Source: Pelagibacterium lentulum (GTDB taxonomy: Bacteria > Pseudomonadota > Alphaproteobacteria > Rhizobiales > Devosiaceae). From it: 64,000 bases of DNA. Positions within the stretch are counted from its first letter, which is position 1, and every line of letters begins with the position of its first letter. The notes beneath the pieces are model-generated. The model was given only the letters and a program-made list of their open reading frames with translations, did not search any database and had not been told where the DNA came from. Positions 45,447 through 53,980 of the stretch are shown here, in pieces. The translations under genes and the position numbers were made by a program. The stretch is taken from NCBI RefSeq assembly GCF_003992625.1, contig NZ_RZMW01000009.1, positions 1-64,000 of the forward strand, given 5' to 3'.

Positions 45447-46943
45447 TCAAGCCATTGTTGGCATGGAGAACTGGGCACCATCCTTGATGCCGCCAGGCCA
45501 ACGCGAGGTTACAGTCTTGGTGCGGGTCCAGAACTTGATCGAATCCGTGCCATGCTGGTTGAGGTCGCCAAAGGCCGACGCCTTCCAGCCACCGAACGAG
45601 TGATAGGCCAGCGGCACCGGAACCGGCACATTGATACCCACCATGCCTACATTGATGCGGGCCGCGAAATCGCGGGCCGTATTGCCGTCGCGGGTAAAGA
45701 TCGCCACCCCATTGCCGTAAGGGTTTTTCATGGGCAGTTCCAGCGCCGCCTCATAATCTTGCGCCCGGACGACCGAAAGGACCGGGCCAAAGATTTCCTC
45801 GCGATAGATGTCCATATCGGTGGTAACGCCATCAAACAGTGTGCCGCCGACGAAATAGCCGTTCTCATAGCCCTGTAGCTTGAACCCGCGGCCATCGACG
45901 ACGAGTTTGGCGCCCTGTTCCACGCCCTTGTCGATCAGCGAGAAAACCCGCTCCTGCGCAGCTTTGGTGATCAACGGCCCCATATCGGCCTGCCGATCGG
46001 TGGCGGGACCGATGCGCAGCGCTTCGACCTTGGGGGCGAGCGCCGCAATAAGCCGATCTGCCGTTTCATCGCCAACGGGTACGGCGACGGAAACCGCCAT
46101 GCAGCGTTCACCCGCCGAGCCATAACCGGCACCCATCAAAGCATCGGCGGCTTTGTCCATATCGGCGTCGGGCATGACGATCATGTGGTTCTTGGCACCG
46201 CCAAAGGCCTGCACACGCTTTCCATTGGCTGCGGCGGTGGCATAGACGTAGCGCGCGATGGGGGTGGAGCCGACAAAGGAGATACCGCCAATGTCGTCAT
46301 GGCCAAGAATTCCGTCAACGGCTTCCTTGTCGCCATTGACGACATTGAGAATGCCAGCGGGCAGACCTGCCTCGATCATCAGTTCAGCAAGGCGCATGGG
46401 GACAGAAGGATCGCGCTCGGATGGCTTGAGGATGAAGGCATTGCCTGCGGCAATCGCGGGCGCGAACATCCACATGGGGATCATGGCAGGAAAGTTGAAC
46501 GGGGTGATGCCAGCACCGATACCGACGGGCTGGCGCATGGAATACATATCGATGCCCGGCCCCGCACCTTCGGTGAACTCGCCTTTTTGCAGATGCGGAA
46601 TGCCGCAGACAAATTCGGCCACTTCCATGCCACGGATAATGTCGCCCTTTGCATCCTCTACCGTCTTGCCGTGCTCAGACGACAGCAGTTCGGCCAGTTC
46701 GTCCATATGGCTATTGACCAGTTCGACAAAACGAAAGAACACCCGTGCGCGGCGCTGGGGATTGGTGGCTGCCCATTTTGGCTGAGCGGCGCGCGCTGAC
46801 GCAATGGCGACTTCAAGATCGGCCGCGTTGGCCAACGCCACCTGAGCTGAAACCTCGCCCGTCGCCGGGTTGAACACATCAGCCGTTCGGCCCGATTGCC
46901 CCGCGACATGATTACCGTCGATGAAATGACTGATGACGCGCAT
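45447..46943 (-). CDS. mmsA: CoA-acylating methylmalonate-semialdehyde dehydrogenase
   Basis: Oxidises malonate/methylmalonate semialdehyde to acetyl-/propionyl-CoA, the final step of both valine and myo-inositol catabolism (IolA). The 498-residue aldehyde dehydrogenase has GITPFNFPAMIPMWM, the catalytic cysteine in GSAGERCMAVSV and the family-specific FWTRTKTVTSRW ending. It is divergent from a LysR-type gene that probably regulates it. The inositol genes 12 kb to the right make an IolA role plausible. Start ATG at 46943 with a GGAGG nearby. Confidence 0.9.
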   Translation of the reverse strand: MRVISHFIDGNHVAGQSGRTADVFNPATGEVSAQVALANAADLEVAIASARAAQPKWAATNPQRRARVFFRFVELVNSHMDELAELLSSEHGKTVEDAKGDIIRGMEVAEFVCGIPHLQKGEFTEGAGPGIDMYSMRQPVGIGAGITPFNFPAMIPMWMFAPAIAAGNAFILKPSERDPSVPMRLAELMIEAGLPAGILNVVNGDKEAVDGILGHDDIGGISFVGSTPIARYVYATAAANGKRVQAFGGAKNHMIVMPDADMDKAADALMGAGYGSAGERCMAVSVAVPVGDETADRLIAALAPKVEALRIGPATDRQADMGPLITKAAQERVFSLIDKGVEQGAKLVVDGRGFKLQGYENGYFVGGTLFDGVTTDMDIYREEIFGPVLSVVRAQDYEAALELPMKNPYGNGVAIFTRDGNTARDFAARINVGMVGINVPVPVPLAYHSFGGWKASAFGDLNQHGTDSIKFWTRTKTVTSRWPGGIKDGAQFSMPTMA

Positions 46944-46995
46944 GGCGTACCTCCGCTTATATTCTGAATGTTGTGGCCAAGTATCGACTTTCTAT

Positions 46996-47014
46996 TTTTG
47001 CGCATCAATGCGAT
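46996..47014. promoter_or_regulatory. Palindrome in the mmsA-lysR divergent region
   Basis: CGCAT-CA-ATGCG (47001-47012), extended to TTGCGCAT..ATGCGATA, fits a LysR-type T-N11-A site about 40 bases upstream of the regulator. Confidence 0.5.
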
Positions 47015-47050
47015 ATATACGGCATCCGTTGTGCATAAAGTATAGCCTAC

Positions 47051-47932
47051 ATGAATTGGGACGATATTCGCATATTCCTTGCCATTGCGCGGGCGGGACA
47101 AATCCTGGGCGCTGCGCGGGCGCTTTCACTCAATCACGCGACGGTGGCCCGGCGGTTGACGGCGTTGGAAGATGCTATGGGTACGACATTGTTTGTCCGG
47201 CGCACCAATGGTTGCGACCTTACGGCCGAAGGCGAGGCGCTTTTGCCCCATGCCGAGGCCATGGAAAGCGCGATGCTGGGCGCAAGCGCGGCAGTCACCG
47301 ATACCGATACTGCGTTGTCGGGTAGCGTGCGGATCGGCGCACCGGACGGGTTTGGCGTTGCCTTTCTGGCGCCGCGACTGGGCAGACTTACCCGCACCTA
47401 TCCCGGCCTCAATATTCAACTTGTGCCAGTGCCACGCAGCTTTTCACTCTCGCGACGGGAAGCCGATATTGCAATAACGCTGGAGCGCCCGACCCAGGGG
47501 CGGCTGGTTGCGCGCAAGCTGGCAGACTATACGCTGGGACTTTATGCGTCGCGCGGCTATCTCGAGGCGCATGGCATGCCCGAACGGCTTGAGGACCTAA
47601 CCGCGCATCGGCTGATCGGTTATGTGGAAGACCTCATTTTTTCGCCCTCGCTCAATTTTGCCCGCGAAATCTGGAAGGATTGGCGTTCCGATATCGAGGT
47701 TTCAAGCGCTATTGGACAGACCGAAGCAGTCAAGGCTGGCGCCGGGATCGGCATCCTGCACAGCTTTATCGCGCGCGAACATGACGAACTGGTGCCTGTG
47801 CTAACGGAACACGTGCTGACGCGCGCCTATTGGCTGGTCGTACATGAAGATTTGCGCGCCATTGCCCGCGTTGCCGCAGTTGCCGAATTTATCGCCGAGC
47901 AGGCCAAAGAGGCCCGGAATCTTTTCGTCTGA
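47051..47932 (+). CDS. LysR-family transcriptional regulator
   Basis: A 293-residue LTTR. The N-terminal helix-turn-helix is MNWDDIRIFLAIARAGQILG and LNHATVARRLTALEDAMG; an effector domain of the periplasmic-binding type follows (from about residue 90). It is divergent from mmsA over a 107-base region with a candidate LTTR palindrome, so control of mmsA is the simplest guess. Ligand unknown. Confidence 0.85.
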   Translation: MNWDDIRIFLAIARAGQILGAARALSLNHATVARRLTALEDAMGTTLFVRRTNGCDLTAEGEALLPHAEAMESAMLGASAAVTDTDTALSGSVRIGAPDGFGVAFLAPRLGRLTRTYPGLNIQLVPVPRSFSLSRREADIAITLERPTQGRLVARKLADYTLGLYASRGYLEAHGMPERLEDLTAHRLIGYVEDLIFSPSLNFAREIWKDWRSDIEVSSAIGQTEAVKAGAGIGILHSFIAREHDELVPVLTEHVLTRAYWLVVHEDLRAIARVAAVAEFIAEQAKEARNLFV

Positions 47933-48098
47933 TTCGAGCCGCGCAGATTATCGGACAAAACCAAGCCTTTGAGAAGACAGGCAAATCGAATACCCACTCA
48001 CACTTATTTGCAAACTTTTCGGCCTGATTACACCTTGCCAAGCGGCGCAAATAACGTCACCATCGTAACAGTTTCAACAAGTGAAAGGAGGTGATCCA

Positions 48099-48182
48099 AT
48101 GTCTAGTGAGATCCGCGCATGCGGGGGTGACTTTGGGTGTGAGGTGATTTTTGGCGGGGCAGCCCTCGGCAAGATAGCCTAA
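48099..48182 (+). CDS. 27-residue small ORF with an extreme Shine-Dalgarno sequence
   Basis: The frame reads MSSEIRACGGDFGCEVIF plus nine more residues (GGAALGKIA) and stops with TAA at 48182. AAAGGAGGTGATCCA (48084-48098) directly precedes the ATG and complements nearly the entire 3' tail of 16S rRNA, beyond what any neighbour has. Two cysteines lie six residues apart in a glycine-rich stretch. After the stop come two small stem-loops and a good terminator at 48235. I do not recognise the family. It could be a regulatory leader peptide, a small functional peptide or part of a structured RNA. Confidence 0.6.
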   Translation: MSSEIRACGGDFGCEVIFGGAALGKIA

Positions 48183-48234
48183 TCCTCCGAACCACTTATG
48201 GTTCAGTCACTTTTCGTGTGACGGTATCATGGAA

Positions 48235-48269
48235 GGACCACTCGAAGCGTCGGGTGGTCCTTTTCTTTT
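48235..48269 (+). terminator. Rho-independent terminator after the small ORF
   Basis: GGACCAC (48235-48241) and GTGGTCC (48254-48260) form a perfect stem followed by TTTTCTTTT. The only transcript it can end is that of the small ORF; the next gene begins beyond the FMN riboswitch. Confidence 0.85.
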
Positions 48270-48388
48270 GCGCTGTCGATTGCAGCGCCTCTTGCCAGAC
48301 CCGGCAAACAGACCTACATCTTTATCGTCGTTTCACGATGAAGCGGCGAAATTGACCGGCGTGCCTTCTATGGAAGTGCGCCAAATAC

Positions 48389-48536
48389 ATTCTCAGGGCG
48401 GGGTGGAAGTCCCCACCGGCGGTAAACAGGCCATCAAGGCCTGAAGCCCGCGAGCGCCTTTGCCGATTGCGGCGAAGGGTCAGCAGATTCGGTGCAACTC
48501 CGAAGCCGACGGTCATAGTCCGGATGAAAGAGAATG
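48389..48536 (+). promoter_or_regulatory. FMN riboswitch (RFN element)
   Basis: Signature blocks are in order: ATTCTCAGGGCGGGGTGGAA, CCCCACCGGCGGTAA, GCCCGCGAGCG, then GGTGCAACTCCGAAGCCGAC, GGTCATAGTCCGGATG and the closing AGAGAAT. The terminal ATTCTC/GAGAAT stem is complete. It lies 104 bases before the riboflavin transporter gene and should repress it when FMN is plentiful. Confidence 0.96.
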
Positions 48537-48601
48537 GGATCTGCGCCTTGCTGCGCCCGCTATCCTTGCTCAAAGGACACGGGTGTTCGGGGTGTCGTCT
48601 C

Positions 48602-48628
48602 CCGTAACCCTGAGGAAACTGGTTACGG
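48602..48628 (+). promoter_or_regulatory. Hairpin next to the ribosome binding site, probable expression platform
   Basis: CCGTAACC (48602-48609) and GGTTACGG (48621-48628) pair perfectly; AAAGGA follows at once, 8 bases before the start codon. No T-run is present, so the FMN switch probably acts on translation. Confidence 0.55.
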
Positions 48629-48640
48629 AAAGGACGACAG

Positions 48641-49606
48641 ATGAGCCAGATTTCCTCTACCCACCATGCGCCCGTTCTGGGTGCTGTGTTCATGATCGGC
48701 GCAGGGCTGACCTTCGCCATTATCAATATTCTAACCCCCATCATCACCTATCAAATGGGCGTGCCATCAACCGCCGTGGTTTTCTGGCAATACGTCATCG
48801 CGACGGTTTTCGCGCTGCCGCTGATCCTGCGGATCGGCTTTGGTAAATTGCGCTCACGCCACCCCTATTGGCACGAGACTCGCGCCTTTTTGTCGGCGCT
48901 GGGTGTGCAGTTCTTCGCCTTCGGCTTTGCGCTTGGCGTTCCGGTCTGGCAGATGGTGGCGCTTTCGATGACCGGGCCGTTTTTCATCCTGATCGGCGCG
49001 ACCGTATTTCTGGGTGAACGTCTGACCTACCAAAGGCTCGGCGCGACGATTGCCGGCTTTATCGGTGCCGTGATGGTATCGCAGGTCGGCACCGAGCAGT
49101 TCACGCTCGCTTCGCTTCTGCCGGTGCTTGCCGCCCTGTGCTGGGGAACGGTGTCGGTGATTACCAAATATCTCAGCCGCGACGAGGAGCCGGAATCGCT
49201 CACGCTTTATATGCTGGTGCTGATTACCCCGAACCACTTCCTGATCGGGTTGATTTTGGGCTTTGCCGTCGCTGTTCTGCCCCAAGCGGTCCTGCCGGTC
49301 GGACTGGCAACGGGCTTTGACTTTGAGTTGCCCGTGAGCGATGCGCTGGGGCTGATTGTGCTGCTTGGGCTTGTGACCGCGGGCGCGCAATATTTCCTGA
49401 GCTTTGCCTATAAGGTTGCCGATGCCACCTATCTGCAGCCCTTCGACGATCTCAAATTGCCGCTCAATACGCTTTTGGGCTGGATCGTGCTGTCGCAGGT
49501 CCCTGCCCCCTGGTTCTGGCCCGGCGCAGTTTTGATCGTTGGTGCTTCAAGTTTCATTCTCTGGAGCGAGCGGCGCGGCGCTGGCGCCAAACTACAAGCC
49601 GCGTAA
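48641..49606 (+). CDS. ribN: EamA/DMT-family transporter, riboflavin importer (RibN-like)
   Basis: A 321-residue protein with ten hydrophobic helices and two EamA repeats (GAGLTFAIINILTPIITYQM starts the first). Control by an FMN riboswitch together with this fold matches RibN of Rhizobium, which imports riboflavin. The assignment rests chiefly on the riboswitch; without it, other DMT substrates would be equally possible. AAAGGA precedes the ATG at 48641. Confidence 0.82.
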   Translation: MSQISSTHHAPVLGAVFMIGAGLTFAIINILTPIITYQMGVPSTAVVFWQYVIATVFALPLILRIGFGKLRSRHPYWHETRAFLSALGVQFFAFGFALGVPVWQMVALSMTGPFFILIGATVFLGERLTYQRLGATIAGFIGAVMVSQVGTEQFTLASLLPVLAALCWGTVSVITKYLSRDEEPESLTLYMLVLITPNHFLIGLILGFAVAVLPQAVLPVGLATGFDFELPVSDALGLIVLLGLVTAGAQYFLSFAYKVADATYLQPFDDLKLPLNTLLGWIVLSQVPAPWFWPGAVLIVGASSFILWSERRGAGAKLQAA

Positions 49607-49651
49607 CGGAAAGGGGTTTCTGAACTCCGGGAAAATGCCGGAATAGCAATT

Positions 49652-50761
49652 TCAGACGCTCACCCAATGACCCTCTTTGTGGCTGTGCGCCATTGCGTGC
49701 ACAGCCCGTTCGATTTCCAGCCCGGCGGCAAAATCGATGAGATGGGCAGGCCGCCCATCAATAGCGTTGAGTATCTCATTGGCCTCGATGATCTTGAGTT
49801 CGTTAAAACCCAGACCATGGCCCGGTGCGGGAATGAACCGGTCATAGGGCGGATGCACCGGCCCGGTTAGGATGGTGCGGAAGCCCTGATCTGCAGCCGG
49901 GCCTTCAGCGATGTAAATCTGGAACTCGTTCATGCGTTCCTGATCGTATGTAACGGTGCCTTTGGACGCGAATATCTGGAGCGCAATGCGTCCCTTGCGG
50001 CCCCAAGCGGTCCGCGAAAGCTGGATGGTGCCCGAAATACCCGATTTCAGCCGGATCAACACATTGGCGCAGTCGTGAGTTTCCACTGCCTGCGGGCGCC
50101 CATCAGCATCGATACGCGCGGCATAGGGTTTGGATAAATCGGCCATGACTGCTTCGAGGTTGCCGAACAGGGTTGCGATCAACGAGAGCGGATGGACGCC
50201 GAAATCGTCAAGCGCGCCATAGCCTGATGCGCTCTGGTTCTTGTGCCCGAAGAGCAGAGCCGGATCGGCAAGGAAATCCTCATCCATTTCCAGCCGGATG
50301 GCATAGACATCGCCGATCGTTCCGTCATCGAGCAGGCGCTTTATATGGCGGATGGCGGGGTTTTGGATGTAGTTGTAACCCAATGCGGCAACCTTGCCCG
50401 ATGCATTTGCGGCATCGCGCATGCGCATTGCGTCCTTGAAAGCTGGGGCCATGGGCTTTTCGCACCAGACATGCTTGCCAGCCTCGAGCGCCGCGACAGC
50501 CATTTCAGCGTGGAACTGGTTGGGAGTGGTTATTGAGACGATTGCGACATCGGGATCAGCGATCAGATCGCGCCAATTGTGGGTGGCTTTTTCAAAGCCG
50601 AAGGCTGCAGCATGATCTTTGGCTAGCGTGTCCGTAGCATCGGCAAGATGGACGAGGCGCGGGCGAATTTTCGTACCGAAAACCGGTCCCACCGCGTTCC
50701 AGGCCAGCGCATGACACTTGCCCATATAGCCCGTACCGATAAGACCAACACCCAGTTCCAT
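49652..50761 (-). CDS. Gfo/Idh/MocA-family oxidoreductase
   Basis: A 369-residue NAD(P)-dependent sugar or inositol dehydrogenase. The Rossmann start is VGLIGTGYMGKCHALAWN; the conserved EKP triad lies in HVWCEKPMAPAF, and the substrate domain has DFGVHPLSLIATLFG. The ATG at 50761 is supported by AGGTG; a GTG at 50770 is possible. It sits downstream of a sugar ABC importer but behind a strong hairpin, so it may be expressed less than the importer. Inositol, scyllo-inositol or another polyol are possible substrates. Confidence 0.8.
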   Translation of the reverse strand: MELGVGLIGTGYMGKCHALAWNAVGPVFGTKIRPRLVHLADATDTLAKDHAAAFGFEKATHNWRDLIADPDVAIVSITTPNQFHAEMAVAALEAGKHVWCEKPMAPAFKDAMRMRDAANASGKVAALGYNYIQNPAIRHIKRLLDDGTIGDVYAIRLEMDEDFLADPALLFGHKNQSASGYGALDDFGVHPLSLIATLFGNLEAVMADLSKPYAARIDADGRPQAVETHDCANVLIRLKSGISGTIQLSRTAWGRKGRIALQIFASKGTVTYDQERMNEFQIYIAEGPAADQGFRTILTGPVHPPYDRFIPAPGHGLGFNELKIIEANEILNAIDGRPAHLIDFAAGLEIERAVHAMAHSHKEGHWVSV

Positions 50762-50794
50762 GGCGCGCACCTATAACTGAACATGTAAGGGGAA

Positions 50795-50839
50795 ATAAAA
50801 AGACGGCGGAAATATAAGGAGTTCCCTTATATCGCCGCC
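50795..50839 (-). terminator. Strong hairpin between the ABC importer and the Gfo/Idh gene
   Basis: A 15-base stem with 13 pairs (50805-50819 with 50825-50839, five-base loop) is followed on the minus strand by TCTTTTTATTT. It would end most transcription coming from the binding-protein gene. A second 7-bp hairpin (CTTCGCG..CGCGAAG) lies at 50856-50873. Confidence 0.75.
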
Positions 50840-50988
50840 GGAGGTTGCTCTTGCCCTTCGCGCTCTCGCGAAGACTTTCAAGTTACCCGGACTGAGCCGA
50901 TTTTTCCAGTTTTTCAGCGATCAAACGTAAATAATTGACCATAATACCGGTTTTGTGCTGCTCAATCCGGGCAACCAATTGGCGTTGC

Positions 50989-51891
50989 TTACTGATATTC
51001 AGCAGCGTTGGAAGCATCGACAAGTACGGTTCCGGTATCAATCCAGTCTTCGATTTCCTCACCATTGACGAGAGCCATCAGCGCCTCGATCGAGAAACGG
51101 CCCATATTGCTCGGTGCCTGAGCGACCGATGCCGTCATTTCGCCGGCAAGGATGGATGCTGCAGCATCGGGGTTGGCATCAAAGCCGACAACCATGACCG
51201 TGTCCAGCATGGCAGCCTGCTTGAGGGCTTCGACAGCACCGAGCGCCATATTGTCGTTGGACCCGAAAATCGCGCGGATGTTAGGATTGCCGGTAATGAT
51301 GTTTTCGGTCACCGTCAGACCCATCGCGCGGTCCCAGTTGGCGGGCTGCTCGGCAACGATGTTGAGGCCGCAATCGGTCAGCCCCTGATTTGCGCCTTGC
51401 GCACGGGCCTGCCCGGTTGACTGGCTGATCAGACCCTGAAGGATGGCAACGTCAGCACCCTCCTCGACATTTTCGCAGATAAATTGTGCAGCAAGTGCGG
51501 CGCCGACTTCATTGTTGGTGCCGATAAAGCTGACACCGTCGTTGATGCCCTGGGTATCGACAAACACAACGGCAATGCCCTGGGCAATTGCAGCATCAAC
51601 GACTGGAGCCAGTGCATTGGGATCGGTAGGGGCGAGCGCGATGCCATCGACGCCCTGTGCGATCAGGTCTTCGATCTGTGTGATCTGGGCCTGAACGTCC
51701 GATTCCTGTGGCGGGGCCACAACGATGACTTCAACGCCATGTTCGGCGCCTGCATCGCGCGCTCCGGCTTCAACGGCTGCCCAGAACGGATTGCCTGCGC
51801 CGGGACCTTTCATGCCCAGAACGAACGTTTGTGCATGAGCGCTAACCGTCATGGCAGCGATGGCAACACCTGCAAGTAGTACAGTTTTCAT
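50989..51891 (-). CDS. Sugar ABC transporter substrate-binding protein (ribose/inositol type)
   Basis: A 300-residue periplasmic protein of the RbsB-like (PBP type 1) group. Residues 1-20 are a signal peptide ending SAHAQ. The mature part opens FVLGMKGPGAGNPFWAAVEAG and has the hinge-domain words DPNALAPVVDAAIAQGIAVV and IFGSNDNMALGAVEAL. GGGAGGA precedes the ATG at 51891. Last gene of the ATPase-permease-binding protein operon. The IolR-like regulator and nearby inositol genes suggest myo-inositol or a related polyol. Confidence 0.85.
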   Translation of the reverse strand: MKTVLLAGVAIAAMTVSAHAQTFVLGMKGPGAGNPFWAAVEAGARDAGAEHGVEVIVVAPPQESDVQAQITQIEDLIAQGVDGIALAPTDPNALAPVVDAAIAQGIAVVFVDTQGINDGVSFIGTNNEVGAALAAQFICENVEEGADVAILQGLISQSTGQARAQGANQGLTDCGLNIVAEQPANWDRAMGLTVTENIITGNPNIRAIFGSNDNMALGAVEALKQAAMLDTVMVVGFDANPDAAASILAGEMTASVAQAPSNMGRFSIEALMALVNGEEIEDWIDTGTVLVDASNAAEYQ

Positions 51892-51991
51892 AATTCGGTC
51901 CTCCCTTTTGAACCAGTTTCTCCACTTTGTCTGATCCGATAAGGACCAGCTCCGGCTGGAGAACACCGGAACTGATCGATAGGTTTTTCCG

Positions 51992-52975
51992 TCAGCGCCT
52001 TACCGCGGCACGGCGGCGTACGACGTCGATCCAGACGGCGAAGATAATGACGACACCGATAAGGACCATCTGCCAGAACGAGCTGACATTGTTAATGTTT
52101 AGACCATTGCGCAAAAGCCCCATGATCAGGACCCCGGCCAATACGCCCATGACCGTTCCGCGTCCGCCAAAGAAGGAGGCGCCCCCGATAATGACCGCGG
52201 CGATGGCATCGAGTTCGAGCATGATGCCGGCATTGGGAAAGCCCGAGTCGGTACGTCCGGCAAGCAGCAGTCCGCCCAGACCAGCCATGAAACCGCAGAT
52301 CATGTAAACAATCACGAGCACGCGCTCGACATTGATCCCTGAGACCCGCGCGGCTTGTGGATTACCGCCGATGGCATAGATATGGCGGCCGATATTTGTC
52401 TTTTCCAGAAAGTACCACAGCCCGATAGCGCAGACTGCAACGAGAATGAGGCTGGCAGGAATGCCTGCGGGTGGCGCGAAAATTCCCAGATCGTAATAGG
52501 CCTGACCCAGATAACGCACTTCGGGCTGAAGGCCTGAAACCGGGGCACCGTCTGTCACGAGATAGGTGATGCCGCGCACTGCGTTGAGCGTGCCCAAAGT
52601 CATGATGAAGGGATGCGGCAGCTTGAGCCATGTAAGACCGACCCCGTTCACAAAGCCAACCGCAAGCCCAACCATTGGTCCAATGACAAGAACGACCGGC
52701 CAGGGCACGCCTGCTTTTGAAGCAATGGCAAGCGTGACCATGGACAGCGCCAGAGTCGAGCCGACCGACAGATCGATTCCAGCGGTGATGATGACCACGA
52801 GCATGCCGAGTGCGACAAGCGCAAGCGTGGCATTCTGCTTGATGATATTTGTCAGATTTTGCGGGGTGAGAAAAACATCGGGCCGCGTCATGGCGATGAC
52901 GACCATCATCACGATAAGCACCAGAACGATGCCATAGCTCTCAAGGAACTTGGAGAGTTTTGGACTGTAAACCAT
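51992..52975 (-). CDS. Sugar ABC transporter permease (RbsC type)
   Basis: A 327-residue permease of the branched/ribose class with about ten helices. Family words include LGMLVVITAGIDLSVGSTLAL and GLGGLLLAGRTDSGFPNAG. It is 15 bases downstream of the ATPase gene and 100 bases upstream of the binding protein gene. It works as a homodimer with the single-domain ATPase. Confidence 0.88.
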   Translation of the reverse strand: MVYSPKLSKFLESYGIVLVLIVMMVVIAMTRPDVFLTPQNLTNIIKQNATLALVALGMLVVIITAGIDLSVGSTLALSMVTLAIASKAGVPWPVVLVIGPMVGLAVGFVNGVGLTWLKLPHPFIMTLGTLNAVRGITYLVTDGAPVSGLQPEVRYLGQAYYDLGIFAPPAGIPASLILVAVCAIGLWYFLEKTNIGRHIYAIGGNPQAARVSGINVERVLVIVYMICGFMAGLGGLLLAGRTDSGFPNAGIMLELDAIAAVIIGGASFFGGRGTVMGVLAGVLIMGLLRNGLNINNVSSFWQMVLIGVVIIFAVWIDVVRRRAAVRR

Positions 52976-52990
52976 CGTATCCGCCCCCTT

Positions 52991-53788
52991 CTATTGCAGC
53001 CGGTCATGGGCAAGGGCTTCGGTATGCCCCTTGGTGCCCATGATCCAGCCAATAACTTCGTTACGCGACGTGTCGGTCAGCGGCGCCTCGGCAAAATTCG
53101 TGCCCTGATAGAGCGCCATCACCCGGTCGCAGCAGTAAAAGATGTCATCCATCCGATGCGAAATGATGATGACGGCAACGCCGTGATCCTTGAGGCGCCT
53201 GATGAGATCGAGCACCTTGCCCACTTCCTTGATCGCCAGCGCTGCGGTCGGCTCGTCCATGATGACGACGCGGGCATGAAAGGCGGTCGCGCGCGCGATC
53301 GCCACCGCCTGGCGCTGACCGCCCGAGAGATCTTCGGTATTCTGATCGACCGACTTGACGTGAATATGGAGGTTGTCGAGATGCTCGGCGGCCATTTCGC
53401 GCGCTTTGTTGTGATCGACAAACGTGATGGGGCCGAGTTTTCTGCCCGGCTCGCGACCGAGATAAATGTTTTCGTAAATGGCCATGTTTCCGGCGAGCGC
53501 GAAGTCCTGATAGACCATCTCGATGCCCTTGAGCCGCGCATCTTTGGGACTGGAAAAGCTGACCGGCTGGCCTTCAAAAACCAGTTCGCCCTCGGACGGC
53601 TTATAAAGCCCGGACAGGATTTTCATCAGGGTCGATTTGCCCGCCCCATTGTCACCGACAACGCCGAGAACCTCACCTGCTCCAACGTGAAAATTGACGT
53701 CGTGAAGGGCCGTGATCGCACCAAAATACTTGGCAATTCCACGGGCCTCCAGCAGCGGCGCCGCAGACGCCGTAGCCGATTGTGCCAT
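52991..53788 (-). CDS. Sugar ABC transporter ATP-binding protein, single-domain (FrcA type)
   Basis: A 265-residue ATPase with Walker A GDNGAGKSTLMKIL, signature LSGGQRQAVAIAR and Walker B VVIMDEPTAAL. Most sugar transporters of this class have a fused double ATPase of about 500 residues; this half-size form matches FrcA. The ATG at 53788 follows GGGGAGGAG. First gene of the operon, divergent from the RpiR regulator with an IolR-like box between. Confidence 0.88.
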   Translation of the reverse strand: MAQSATASAAPLLEARGIAKYFGAITALHDVNFHVGAGEVLGVVGDNGAGKSTLMKILSGLYKPSEGELVFEGQPVSFSSPKDARLKGIEMVYQDFALAGNMAIYENIYLGREPGRKLGPITFVDHNKAREMAAEHLDNLHIHVKSVDQNTEDLSGGQRQAVAIARATAFHARVVIMDEPTAALAIKEVGKVLDLIRRLKDHGVAVIIISHRMDDIFYCCDRVMALYQGTNFAEAPLTDTSRNEVIGWIMGTKGHTEALAHDRLQ

Positions 53789-53848
53789 AACTCCTCCCCT
53801 TGTGCTGTGCATCAATAATGGAATAATTGGTGCATCACACTTTCTAGT

Positions 53849-53862
53849 GGAATTTTTATTCC
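53849..53862. promoter_or_regulatory. GGAA-N6-TTCC motif, candidate IolR/RpiR operator
   Basis: GGAA (53849-53852), six bases, then TTCC (53859-53862), inside the longer palindrome TGGAA..TTCCA. The spacing equals the motif described for rhizobial IolR. It lies between the divergent importer operon and the RpiR-type gene. Confidence 0.7.
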
Positions 53863-53980
53863 ATTTTTGCATTATGGCGTCAAGCAGGAAATCGGAATGT
53901 CGGGCCGTTTCGGTGCCAGAAACCGCAAAAGCGCAACCCACCGGGGGAAAGAGCGTCATAAGGATAGCAGCGGCCGGGCG

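Noticed and set aside
50883-51065. A 60-codon minus-strand frame after the sugar binding protein
   Set aside because: It overlaps the end of the binding protein gene and hairpin region, lacks a ribosome site and has no recognisable family.
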